The notes under the pieces are model-generated. The model did no database searches. It was not told the origin of the DNA and saw nothing but the letters and a program-made list of their open reading frames with translations. Positions 52,734 through 60,797 of a stretch of DNA of 64,000 bases are shown one piece after another. Origin of the DNA: Picosynechococcus sp. PCC 7117 (GTDB taxonomy: Bacteria; Cyanobacteriota; Cyanobacteriia; Cyanobacteriales; MRBY01); assembly GCF_001693275.1 (NCBI RefSeq), contig NZ_CP016477.1, positions 372,001 to 436,000 of the forward strand, written 5' to 3'. Each line of letters starts with the position of its first letter. Position 1 is the stretch's first letter. A program made the position numbers and the translations under genes.

Positions 52734-53603
52734 ATGCGTACTTCCCTAGGGGCCATTGCCGAGCACATTGCGGCAACCACTGGCCAACCGTTTACCCTCG
52801 AACAGCAGCGTTCCGTGGGGGGCGGCTGTATTAATCAGGGCTACTGTTTGGCAGGCTCTGGCCAGCGGTATTTTGTGAAGCTCAATCGCCCGAATCAGAC
52901 GGCAATGTTCGCCGCAGAAGCCTTGGCCCTCCAGCAAATGGGCGCAACCCAAACTATCCGTGTTCCAAAGCCCATCTGTTGGGGGGAAACCGAGAGTAAT
53001 AGTTATATCGTCCTGGAATGGATCGATCTCGGTGGTGGTAGTGGTGAGGCTTGGCAAGCTATGGGCCGCCACCTCGCAGAACTTCACCGTCGGGGTACGG
53101 CGGAAAAATTTGGCTGGGATCGCCCCAACACTATTGGTTCTACGCCCCAAATGAATGACTGGCAAAGCAATTGGGCTGAATTTTGGGCGGAACAACGCCT
53201 TGGCTATCAACTGCGTCTTGCGAGGCGAAAAGGGGGCGATTTTCCGGAGCCACAGCGGATCATTGAAGGAGTACGAAGAATTTTGCGGGATCATCAGCCC
53301 CAACCCTCCCTCGTCCATGGGGATCTTTGGTCAGGGAATGCCGCAGTGACGGCCCAAGGAGAACCGATTATTTTTGACCCGGCGGCCTACTATGGCGATC
53401 GCGAAGTGGATATTGCGATGACAGAGCTATTTGGTGGCTTTCCGGGACGTTTTTACCAGGGCTATAACGAGGCTTGGCCCCTGGATTCTGGCTATGGTGA
53501 TCGCCGCGATTTGTACAACCTCTATCACGTACTCAATCACTTCAATTTATTTGGTGGGGGCTATGGCAACCAGGCCAAGCGAATTATTCAGCAGCTTTTT
53601 TAA
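52734..53603 (+). CDS. Fructosamine/ketosamine-3-kinase family protein
   Basis: These kinases phosphorylate fructosamine adducts on proteins and so help remove glycation damage. The 289-residue product has the aminoglycoside-phosphotransferase-like fold: VGGGCINQGYCLAGSGQRYF (P-loop), VKLNRPNQTAMFAAEALAL (ATP Lys and Glu), YIVLEWIDLGGGSGEAWQAM, catalytic loop SLVHGDLWSGNAAV and metal-binding IIFDPAAYYGDREVDIAM. Length matches the family. Its last 20 bp overlap the convergent DUF2064 glycosyltransferase gene. Confidence 0.88.
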   Translation: MRTSLGAIAEHIAATTGQPFTLEQQRSVGGGCINQGYCLAGSGQRYFVKLNRPNQTAMFAAEALALQQMGATQTIRVPKPICWGETESNSYIVLEWIDLGGGSGEAWQAMGRHLAELHRRGTAEKFGWDRPNTIGSTPQMNDWQSNWAEFWAEQRLGYQLRLARRKGGDFPEPQRIIEGVRRILRDHQPQPSLVHGDLWSGNAAVTAQGEPIIFDPAAYYGDREVDIAMTELFGGFPGRFYQGYNEAWPLDSGYGDRRDLYNLYHVLNHFNLFGGGYGNQAKRIIQQLF

Positions 53604-54216
53604 GAGTGTTTTTAAGGTTGTCCCAAACCCTGAGATCGGCGGGTTCGTCAATGTCCTGGAGTATTGGCAGTAAGGCAAGGCTTAGATTTAACTGCTGGCA
53701 GCGGGCCTCAGTTGCCGAGAAAACTTGAGCTGTACCCCAGGGCATTTCTGTAAAGAGAGCAGCAATATTTTGGCGCAGACCAATCAGATAATAACCGCCG
53801 TCCACTGCTGGGCCAAGGACAACTTCAGCCGCATCTAATTTGTCAAAGGCCGCTGCGAGAATTTCATCGGTAATGCCTGGGCAATCGATACCAATCACCA
53901 CGGTTTTGTCATAATCTTGTTGCTCACTGGTTTGAAAAGCATGAATCAGGCGATCGCCTAAATCTTGGCCCTGTTGCGCTTGATAATGCCACTGTTCCCC
54001 CAGCCAGGCCGCCATTTGGGTTGTTGTACCACCGGAAAAGTAAATCGAAATCTCGATATTTTTCAAAACTTCTACGGTTTTCAGAGTATGTTCCGTCAGG
54101 TGGCGTTGTAGTGTTGCGGCCCCTTCCGCCCCTAAAGCGGGAATTAAACGGGTTTTTGTCTGGCCCGGCACCGGGTAGCGGGTGAAAATAATGAGATGAG
54201 CTGCTTTGTGACACAT
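53584..54216 (-). CDS. TIGR04282/DUF2064 family glycosyltransferase
   Basis: The 210-residue product begins MCHKAAHLIIFTRYPVPGQT, where FTRYPVPGQTKTRL is the nucleotide-sugar binding signature shared with the DUF2064 group (sometimes called arsenosugar glycosyltransferase). Further motifs are VVIGIDCPGITDEIL (DCP metal-binding type) and VVLGPAVDGGYYLIGL. An upstream start at 54288 would overlap tsaB fully and is rejected. Its ATG shares a base with the tsaB stop (TAATG), so translation is coupled. Its acceptor is unknown. Confidence 0.82.
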   Translation of the reverse strand: MCHKAAHLIIFTRYPVPGQTKTRLIPALGAEGAATLQRHLTEHTLKTVEVLKNIEISIYFSGGTTTQMAAWLGEQWHYQAQQGQDLGDRLIHAFQTSEQQDYDKTVVIGIDCPGITDEILAAAFDKLDAAEVVLGPAVDGGYYLIGLRQNIAALFTEMPWGTAQVFSATEARCQQLNLSLALLPILQDIDEPADLRVWDNLKNTLKKAAE

Positions 54217-54875
54217 TACTGATAAACGGGGTGTTGCCCATAGAACGGTACAACCGCGCCCCAAGGCCCCTGGGGGTCTGCTTGCCATTGGGATTGGGCA
54301 AGGCTTAAAACTTCAGTCACAGTATCACCAATCGTTTCTGGGGGATCGATCACCTGCAAATCAGGAAAATTGCCCTGACAATCTGCCCAGGCCGTGGGGG
54401 TGAATAACTGATCCGGCACGAGGGCGATCGCCCCTGTCGCAGTGATTTGATAAATGGCCCCAAAGACTGCGCCCCGTCGCGCTGGCAAAGCCACAGCCAC
54501 CGTTTGACCCAGACAATTTTCTCGGTTCTGAAAGGCGCACCCCGTCGTGGATCGCTGCGCGATCGCCGCTAAGGTCGAGATGCCATAGAGGGGAATGTTT
54601 AACTGTTGGGCGAGGGTGCGGGCCGTGACAACGCCTAACCGAGTGCCCGTGAAGCCACCAGGCCCCTTTGCCACCCCTAAAAAAGCGATGTCTTGCCAAG
54701 CATGGGGCTGGATAAACTCCTGGAGATAGCAATGGAGTTGGGCCGATAAATCCCGTCCCAGTTCCCACAGGGCCGTGCGTTGTTCCCCTGTGACCAAGTT
54801 CCGTAAACTCAGCCCTAACTGGGGAGTTGTGGTGTGGAGTGCTAAACCCAAGGTGGGCTCCGGTGCGATCGCCAT
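54216..54875 (-). CDS. tsaB: tRNA threonylcarbamoyladenosine biosynthesis protein TsaB
   Basis: TsaB (YeaZ) is the scaffold partner of TsaD in making t6A at tRNA position 37. The product has the ASKHA-fold starting strand LGLALHTTTPQLGLSLRN, followed by GRDLSAQLHCYLQEFI, DIAFLGVAKGPGGFTGTRLG, where GPGGFTGTRLG is the conserved nucleotide-region motif, and VVTARTLAQQLNIPLYGIS. ATG 54875 gives MAIAPEPTLG; a TTG four codons upstream is possible. The downstream DUF2064 gene overlaps by one base. Confidence 0.9.
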   Translation of the reverse strand: MAIAPEPTLGLALHTTTPQLGLSLRNLVTGEQRTALWELGRDLSAQLHCYLQEFIQPHAWQDIAFLGVAKGPGGFTGTRLGVVTARTLAQQLNIPLYGISTLAAIAQRSTTGCAFQNRENCLGQTVAVALPARRGAVFGAIYQITATGAIALVPDQLFTPTAWADCQGNFPDLQVIDPPETIGDTVTEVLSLAQSQWQADPQGPWGAVVPFYGQHPVYQ

Positions 54876-55040
54876 AGATGTCTGCAAATTGCCACAAATA
54901 ACAGGCCTTTCATTCTAGGCGATCGCCTGCCGATTACCCAACGGTAGCCCCATAAATTTAGCCTTAGGGATTAGGAATTTTGGCCATTTAAGCTATGATA
55001 GAAAATGCTGTCTTTATATAGAATTTTTAGACTAAATTTC

Positions 55041-55343
55041 ATGGCCAAGAAATCAATGATTGAGCGCGACAAGAAACGTGCTCGCATGGTGGCAAAATAC
55101 GCCGCAAAAAGAGCTGCCCTTAAGGAAGCTTTTAACAACGCAGCTGATCCCCTCGAAAAACTCGAAATCCACCGCAAAATCCAGAATCTTCCCCGCAACA
55201 GCTCTCCGACCCGGATGCGCAACCGTTGCCAAATTACTGGCAGACCCCGCAGCTACTACCGCGACTTTGGTCTGTGCCGCAACGTCCTCCGGGATTGGGC
55301 TCACCAAGGCTTGCTCCCCGGTGTGGTCAAATCCAGTTGGTAG
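55041..55343 (+). CDS. rpsN: 30S ribosomal protein S14
   Basis: From ATG 55041 the product is 100 residues: [35 protein letters not shown] and the conserved tail [51 protein letters not shown]. This is the zinc-free long form of S14, usual in cyanobacteria and plastids. It is apart from the main ribosomal gene cluster, also typical for this form. A terminator with a 9-bp stem follows. Confidence 0.97.
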   Translation: MAKKSMIERDKKRARMVAKYAAKRAALKEAFNNAADPLEKLEIHRKIQNLPRNSSPTRMRNRCQITGRPRSYYRDFGLCRNVLRDWAHQGLLPGVVKSSW

Positions 55344-55403
55344 TGACTGGTCTCAGCCCCAAGGGTTAAGACAATTTAGCGATTATTTTTATATTTTTTT
55401 TCG

Positions 55404-55430
55404 AGGTAAGGCTTAGCTTTACCTTTTTTT
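55404..55430 (+). terminator. Terminator of rpsN
   Basis: AGGTAAGGC (55404-55412) pairs with GCTTTACCT (55416-55424; one wobble) over a 3-nt loop, followed by seven T. A textbook intrinsic terminator. Confidence 0.9.
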
Positions 55431-55568
55431 GTGGCGATGGGAGATGGGCAATTTTCAAAAAAGCAGCAATTGTCACCTCCCCTGAAGAAATTCTTTCGTT
55501 ACACTAGAGGCGTCTCTTGGTGTTTTGTATTGATTCAAACCTCATTGGAGTTACCTAAGGCGATCGCC

Positions 55569-55817
55569 ATGTCTGAATCCGAAAAAGAAAAATTTCTATT
55601 TCCCATTGAGAGCTACCGAGGCGAATTCAAAATGGAGAAAGTCCTCTTTAATGCCAACCTACAGGAGTTTGCCCAGCGGGTAAATTTTATCTGCAACTTA
55701 GAAACGAACGGCAAAATTTCATCACAGCAAGCCTATCAAGAAATTAAAAACCTTTGGAAAACCCTAAAAAGTACCCGCAAAAGCCTTGAACTCCCCGATG
55801 AGGAGAACAAAGCTTAG
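55569..55817 (+). CDS. Small soluble protein, DUF7219-like
   Basis: From ATG 55569 the product is 82 residues: MSESEKEKFLFPIESYRGEF, KMEKVLFNANLQEFAQRVNF, ICNLETNGKISSQQAYQEIK, NLWKTLKSTRKSLE. It is highly helical and charged. The FNANLQEFAQRV and NGKISSQQAYQEIKNLWK blocks look like a cyanobacterial family (I recall DUF7219). Role unknown. A longer frame to 55431 overlaps the rpsN terminator and is rejected. Confidence 0.66.
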   Translation: MSESEKEKFLFPIESYRGEFKMEKVLFNANLQEFAQRVNFICNLETNGKISSQQAYQEIKNLWKTLKSTRKSLELPDEENKA

Positions 55818-55851
55818 TCTTTTTTGGGGAATAATATTGGCGATCTTTTCG

Positions 55852-57504
55852 CTACTTTTCCACCAGCCAGAGAGGTAAACTTTGGCTCGGGTTTACGGCC
55901 AAACCTTGAATATTAGCCTGGGCAAAAACATATTCTTTCCCTTGCCAAATGGGGATATAGGGCACATCTGCCACCATTTGTTCTTGGATTTGCGTAAAAA
56001 TTTCGAGGCGTTTTGTTGGGTCAGTTTCGGTTCGTTGGGCATCAATTAATTGGTTCATCGCTTCATTCCAATAAAAAGACCCTTGGTTTTGGGCGCCCCC
56101 CGATTCACAGCCCGTTTCTGGCGATCCCACCTCACAATTCAAAAGGGGATGAATGTAATTATCCGCATCTAAAAAGTCCGGGTACCAGTTCCCCAAAGCC
56201 GCCGGATAAATCCCCTGGGCGATATTCTGGAAAAAGGTTGCCCCTTCCACACTGCTGGGTTCAAATTGCAACAAGCCCTCCAGTTCACGGTTGGCATACT
56301 CCCTTAGGGTTGTGGCGATAATGCCACGGGTGGTGGAGCCAGACGGGTACCACAGGGGAATTACAGCCGGATTTTCTGGGGTAAAGCCCGCTTCGGTAAG
56401 GAGAGTTTTGGCCTGTTCAATGTTGGCATCACCATAGGCGCTTTGGAATAGCGGTTGTGATGCTGGAAAAGAAGTCGGAATCAAACTATAGAGCGGATCA
56501 GCCTGGCCATTGAGTACCCGTTCGTTGATCAGGTTGCGGTCGAGGAGAGCGGCGATCGCCTGGCGGACTTCGAGCTGATCGAGGGGGGCTTGGTTACGGT
56601 TTAGCACCATAAAATTCACCGCTGTCCCCTCTGCTTCTAGGGCTTGAATTTCGCCGCTTTCTGCCTCCCGGAGGAGATTACTCACCTGTTCCGGCTCCAG
56701 GGATTGGTAGGCAATATCCACGGCCCCCGTCTGGAGCGCATTAAATAAATTGGCGGCATTACTATTAAAAATTTGGATATCAACTCCGGCATTCTTCGCG
56801 GTTTCGCCCCAGTAATCGTCATTGCGGTCGAGGGTAATGGTGTCACTCGTAAAGGCCGTTAGCTTGTAGGGGCCAGTGCCCACCAGTTGACTGGGGTTAA
56901 AGGCACCTTCGCTGATCTCGTAGGCCGCAGGGGAAACAGCACTAGCCCCAGCAAAGGCCAATAATGCAGGAAACGCAGCAAAGGGTTGCTTGAGGGTAAT
57001 GGTCAGTTCATATTCCCCGGTCGCTTCGATATTCTCGATAATGTCCCCTAGTAAAAAGGAAGGTTTGCCTTTGTTTTCCATGAAGCGATCTAAAGAAAAT
57101 TTCATCGCCGCCGCGTTAAAGGGTTCGCCATCATGGAAAGTGACGCCTTCCCGCAGGGGAATTGTATAGGTGAGGCCATCGTCGCTAATGGCGGGCAGAG
57201 CTGCGGCCAGGAGGGGTTTGATCTCCGTGGTCCCGATTTCGTAGGTGTAGAGACTTTCGGTGACGTTGTAGATGATATTTAAACCGGCAATTTCGTAGCT
57301 ATCGGCGGGATCGATGGTGCGGGGTTTGGCGGTGGTGCCTAGGGCCAAACGATTATTGACATCGGCGCTAATGGTCGTCGTTTCGCTGCTGGGGGTTGTG
57401 CCGTTGGGATTGGGATTACAGCTCACCAGGAGGGAACCAAAACAAAGGGCGATCGCCGCTGCGGAATAAAATTGCCGGGAATGGATCATAGTGCTTTTGG
57501 ACAA
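55852..57504 (-). CDS. Family 5 extracellular solute-binding protein (peptide/nickel type)
   Basis: The 550-residue lipoprotein (lipobox LLVSC, Cys near residue 29) is a substrate-binding component for an ABC importer: LALGTTAKPRTIDPADSYEI, IYNVTESLYTYEIGTTEIKP, YTIPLREGVTFHDGEPFNAA, LVGTGPYKLTAFTSDTITLD and NDDYWGETAKNAGVDIQIF. These are the SBP_bac_5 signatures of oligopeptide, dipeptide and nickel (NikA-like) systems; ligand choice is open. No permease or ATPase gene adjoins it. It follows larE by 5 bp on the same strand if TTG 57504 is the start; ATG 57489 is an alternative five codons in. The gene closes the minus-strand run from urtA. Confidence 0.86.
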   Translation of the reverse strand: MSKSTMIHSRQFYSAAAIALCFGSLLVSCNPNPNGTTPSSETTTISADVNNRLALGTTAKPRTIDPADSYEIAGLNIIYNVTESLYTYEIGTTEIKPLLAAALPAISDDGLTYTIPLREGVTFHDGEPFNAAAMKFSLDRFMENKGKPSFLLGDIIENIEATGEYELTITLKQPFAAFPALLAFAGASAVSPAAYEISEGAFNPSQLVGTGPYKLTAFTSDTITLDRNDDYWGETAKNAGVDIQIFNSNAANLFNALQTGAVDIAYQSLEPEQVSNLLREAESGEIQALEAEGTAVNFMVLNRNQAPLDQLEVRQAIAALLDRNLINERVLNGQADPLYSLIPTSFPASQPLFQSAYGDANIEQAKTLLTEAGFTPENPAVIPLWYPSGSTTRGIIATTLREYANRELEGLLQFEPSSVEGATFFQNIAQGIYPAALGNWYPDFLDADNYIHPLLNCEVGSPETGCESGGAQNQGSFYWNEAMNQLIDAQRTETDPTKRLEIFTQIQEQMVADVPYIPIWQGKEYVFAQANIQGLAVNPSQSLPLWLVEK

Positions 57505-57509
57505 CAGGA

Positions 57510-58376
57510 CTAGGTGGACTTGATCATAGCGGGATTTGACCCCGAATATTGTTGGTTAGACCGGGTTTGGGGATCGAGGACTTGGTTCAGCTTGCCACTG
57601 CGGTAGCCCTCTAGGTCTAGGGTGACGTACAGAAACCCATAGCCTTGGAACGTTTTGACCAGGGCATCAAGATCTACCTGGACGACAAAATCGCGAATTT
57701 GTTCGGGGGGCAACTCAATGCGAGCCGTGTCACCTTGGGAACGAACCCGCAGCGATCGCCAGCCCAAACGCCGCAGATAAACTTCACAACGACCGACCCG
57801 CTGGAGTTTTTCGGTGGTGATCAGTTCACCGTAAGGGAACCGGGAACTGAGGCAGGGTTGCGCGGGTTTATCCCACCAGGGCAATCCCAACTGTTTGGAA
57901 ATTTCCCGCACTTCTAATTTGGTGATCCCCACTTCTGCCAAAGGCGATCGCGCCCCCCGTTCCTTCGCCGCTTGAATCCCCGGACGATAGTCCTGGAGAT
58001 CATCGGCATTGACCCCGTCAATCACGTAGGGATAGCCCCGTTCTAGGGCCAGGGGTTTGAGGGTGTCGTGGAGTTCGCTTTTGCAAAAATAGCAGCGGTT
58101 GGCCGGATTACTGACGTAATTAGGGTTGTCCATTTCGTGGGTTTCCACCTGTTCGTGGACAATACCAATGGTTTTCGCCTGGGCGATCGCCGCTTCGAGT
58201 TCTTCGGGTAACAGGGATGGCGAAACGGCAGTCACCGCCACGGCGTGATCGCCCAAAACATCGTGGGCTACCTTGGCCACCAAAGTGCTGTCAATGCCCC
58301 CAGAATAAGCAATTAAAGCCCGTTCCGTTGCCTCGAAAAAATGTTGCAGTGCCGTGAGTTTTTCTTGCCAAGCCAT
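57510..58376 (-). CDS. larE: LarE-type ATP-dependent sacrificial sulfur transferase
   Basis: LarE inserts sulfur into the pyridinium-dithiocarboxylate precursor of the nickel-pincer cofactor. The 288-residue PP-loop ATP pyrophosphatase shows SGGIDSTLVAKVAHDVLG (25-30 is SGGIDS), ETHEMDNPNYVSNPANRCYF, VIDGVNADDLQDYRPGIQAA and PAQPCLSSRFPYGELITTE. It has C95 and C98 (CYFC) plus C175 (QPCLSSRFPYG), the position of the sulfur-donating Cys in the one-Cys type; three-Cys members are thought to use an iron-sulfur cluster instead. No larA, larB or larC is in the window, so the cofactor user is unclear. It is read in the same direction as urtD, 84 bp below it. Confidence 0.86.
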   Translation of the reverse strand: MAWQEKLTALQHFFEATERALIAYSGGIDSTLVAKVAHDVLGDHAVAVTAVSPSLLPEELEAAIAQAKTIGIVHEQVETHEMDNPNYVSNPANRCYFCKSELHDTLKPLALERGYPYVIDGVNADDLQDYRPGIQAAKERGARSPLAEVGITKLEVREISKQLGLPWWDKPAQPCLSSRFPYGELITTEKLQRVGRCEVYLRRLGWRSLRVRSQGDTARIELPPEQIRDFVVQVDLDALVKTFQGYGFLYVTLDLEGYRSGKLNQVLDPQTRSNQQYSGSNPAMIKST

Positions 58377-58460
58377 GGATCGCCGCGTTCACTGAAGGTT
58401 TAGCCTGGGATCTTAACAGATTGCTCTGGTGCTTTTGGCCCCAAGGCGATCGCCATCTCC

Positions 58461-59582
58461 CTAGCCACCATAGATTTGATCAATCTCGGCCTCGATTTCC
58501 CGCACCATCTCCAGAGGAAGCCCCAATTGCCCCAGGAGTTGCTGGTAGACAATGCTCTCTAGTTCATTGACCCCATTGGCCCGAATGACCTCATAACTGA
58601 GCTTTAGGGCGGTAATTTTTTCGTTTTCCGTGGTTAGGGTATCTGTCAACTGCTCTAGGGGCAGATTGCTTGCCAGATAATTTTCCAGTTCCCCTTGCAG
58701 TTGCGCCTGGTGCTGACTGTCGTTGGTAAATTGCTCACTCAGGCGACTGAGGATCACCTGTTTCTGCTCTGGGGCAAAGTTGCCATCGGCCCAGGCCATA
58801 CTCGCAGCGATGCGAATCAGGTTCATTTGCTCCGGTGTGACGGTGGGCGCTTCCCCCAGATAAACCTCAATCACTTTGGGGTCGTTCTGTACCTGATTCA
58901 TGTTGCCTTCACAGAGCACAGAACCCTGGTGCAGTACCGTTACTTGCCGCGCAATCTGGCGCACAAACTCCATATCATGTTCAATCACGATCAGGGAATG
59001 GCTTTCGGCGAGGGCGAGGAGTAAATTACCGACATTTTCCGTTTCCTCATCGGTCAAGCCCGCCACGGGTTCGTCCACCAGCAACAGATCCGGAGACTGG
59101 GCCACGAGCATACCAATTTCTAAACGCTGTTTTTCCCCATGGGCTAACCAGGCCGCTTGGATATCGGCTTTTTCGGTAAGGCCAATGGTTTCTAAAAGAC
59201 TTAGGGTTTGGGTTCTTTCCGTGGCCTTGGTTCCCCCAAAAAGAGTCGGTAAAACATTTTTGTGGCGATTACAGGCGAGGTCTAGGTTTTCGCGTACCGT
59301 TAAATTTTGGTAGACCCGAGGCGTTTGAAATTTGCGACCAATGCCGAGGCGGGCCACTTTATGTTCCGGGAGACCGCTGATGGTTTTGCCTTTAAATTTG
59401 ACTTTGCCTGTGGTGGGTTTAACCTTGCCGGTGATTACATCTAAAAACGTAGTTTTCCCCGCACCATTGGGGCCAATGATCACCCGCAGCTCCCCTTTAC
59501 CCATGCGGAAGGTGAGGTTATTGAGGGCTTTAAAGCCATCGAAGTTGACGGTCAAATTCTCAATTTCCAAGATATTTTCCAT
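58461..59582 (-). CDS. urtD: Urea ABC transporter ATP-binding protein UrtD with C-terminal TerB-like domain
   Basis: Residues ~1-250 form the ATPase: GPNGAGKTTFLDVITGKVKP (Walker A 37-44), signature AHGEKQRLEIGML, Walker B LLLVDEPVAGLTDEE, H-loop VIEHDMEFVRQIA. This agrees with UrtD. Unusually, residues ~255-373 add a helical domain: TPEQMNLIRIAASMAWADG, NFAPEQKQVILSRLSEQF, YEVIRANGVNELES, YQQLLGQLGLPLEMVREIEA. This pattern (DG-x4-E-xx) fits TerB-like domains. A normal UrtD is about 250 residues. The gene begins 10 bp after urtC's stop on the same transcript. A downstream urtE is absent. Confidence 0.9.
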   Translation of the reverse strand: MENILEIENLTVNFDGFKALNNLTFRMGKGELRVIIGPNGAGKTTFLDVITGKVKPTTGKVKFKGKTISGLPEHKVARLGIGRKFQTPRVYQNLTVRENLDLACNRHKNVLPTLFGGTKATERTQTLSLLETIGLTEKADIQAAWLAHGEKQRLEIGMLVAQSPDLLLVDEPVAGLTDEETENVGNLLLALAESHSLIVIEHDMEFVRQIARQVTVLHQGSVLCEGNMNQVQNDPKVIEVYLGEAPTVTPEQMNLIRIAASMAWADGNFAPEQKQVILSRLSEQFTNDSQHQAQLQGELENYLASNLPLEQLTDTLTTENEKITALKLSYEVIRANGVNELESIVYQQLLGQLGLPLEMVREIEAEIDQIYGG

Positions 59583-59591
59583 GGCCTCGCC

Positions 59592-60761
59592 CTACTCCTT
59601 TGTCACTAATTGGTCTTCTTGGATATTTTGCACATCGGGATCGTCGGCGATCGCCGGATAACTCACTGGTTGTCCGATCCCCAACAGACGGGCCACCTTG
59701 ACCCAGAGAACGTCCCGCACCCAGCCCACAATGCCGTCGGGAAGCACCGTCACCACGATTAAAAACAGCGCCCCTTGGAAAAACAGCCAAATTTCTGGGA
59801 AGCTTTCACTCAAATAAATGCGGGCAAAATTGACCAAAATCGTGCCAATAATTGCGCCGATCAGGGTCGCCCGGCCCCCCACTGCCACGGAGATCACCAT
59901 CTCAATGGAAAAGGCCACTTCCATGTAGTTCGGCGTGATAATCCCACTTTGCACCGTATAAAGGGCTCCGGAAATTCCGGCGATCGCCCCGGCGATCGCA
60001 AAAACAACGACCTTAAACCAGGTGGGATCGTAGCCCGTAAACCGCACCCGCGTTTCATCATCCCGAATGGCGATTAACATCCGGCCAAAGCGACCACTCG
60101 TTAGCCAGCGACAAAGGAGATAAACCAACAGCAAGGCGACAATCGTTGTTTCATAAAACAGCAACTGAATCCCTGAATCCCCGACTCGCTGCCCTAGGAA
60201 AACGGCGGTATCTGTTTTGAGACCGTTGGTGCCGTTAATCAGTTTTTGCTGACCATTGAAAAAATTGAAAAAGACCAACAGCGCCGCCTGGGTGATGATC
60301 GAAAAATAAACCCCCTTAATGCGATTGCGAAAGACGAGATAGCCCAAAATCCCCGCAACGATCCCCGGCACCAGCACCATGGCAAGCAGAGTCAGGGGTA
60401 GCGAGTAAAAGGGCTGCCAAAAGAGGGGTAATTTTTCGACGCCATAGAGCATAAAAAATTCGGGAATGGCACCATCAGGCAGTTGCAAACTGAGGTGCAT
60501 CGCCAGGGCATAGCCACCGAGGGCAAAGAAAATCCCTTGGCCAAGACTAAGCAAGCCAGTGTAGCCCCAAATGAGGTCGATCCCCAGGGCGACGATCGCC
60601 ATGGAGAGAAAACGCCCCACGAGTTTGAGGCGAAATTCCGGCAAAATCAAGGGCAGGATGACCATCGTAATGATCACCAGAGCAAGGATGATTGCTCCCT
60701 CAATGAGAAGTTTGGTGCGCTGTTGTTTGCGCTGGTCACGTCGGGTTAAACCTACATTCAT
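59592..60761 (-). CDS. urtC: Urea ABC transporter permease UrtC
   Basis: The 389-residue branched-chain-type (LivM-like) permease has a basic N-terminus (GLTRRDQRKQQRTKLL) and about ten hydrophobic helices, for example ALVIITMVILPLILPEF, SMAIVALGIDLIWGYTGLLS, LPLTLLAMVLVPGIVAGILG, VFAIAGAIAGISGALYTVQ and ATLIGAIIGTILVNFARIYL. The GYTGLLSLGQGIFFALGGYA motif near residue 65 is the LivM/UrtC-type EAA-like region. A short hydrophilic tail ends it. It works with UrtB as the two-permease pair. It lies 36 bp below urtB and 10 bp above urtD. Confidence 0.93.
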   Translation of the reverse strand: MNVGLTRRDQRKQQRTKLLIEGAIILALVIITMVILPLILPEFRLKLVGRFLSMAIVALGIDLIWGYTGLLSLGQGIFFALGGYALAMHLSLQLPDGAIPEFFMLYGVEKLPLFWQPFYSLPLTLLAMVLVPGIVAGILGYLVFRNRIKGVYFSIITQAALLVFFNFFNGQQKLINGTNGLKTDTAVFLGQRVGDSGIQLLFYETTIVALLLVYLLCRWLTSGRFGRMLIAIRDDETRVRFTGYDPTWFKVVVFAIAGAIAGISGALYTVQSGIITPNYMEVAFSIEMVISVAVGGRATLIGAIIGTILVNFARIYLSESFPEIWLFFQGALFLIVVTVLPDGIVGWVRDVLWVKVARLLGIGQPVSYPAIADDPDVQNIQEDQLVTKE

Positions 60762-60797
60762 GGTGCTGTTTATGGGCTGGGCTATCGGGAAAAGGGC

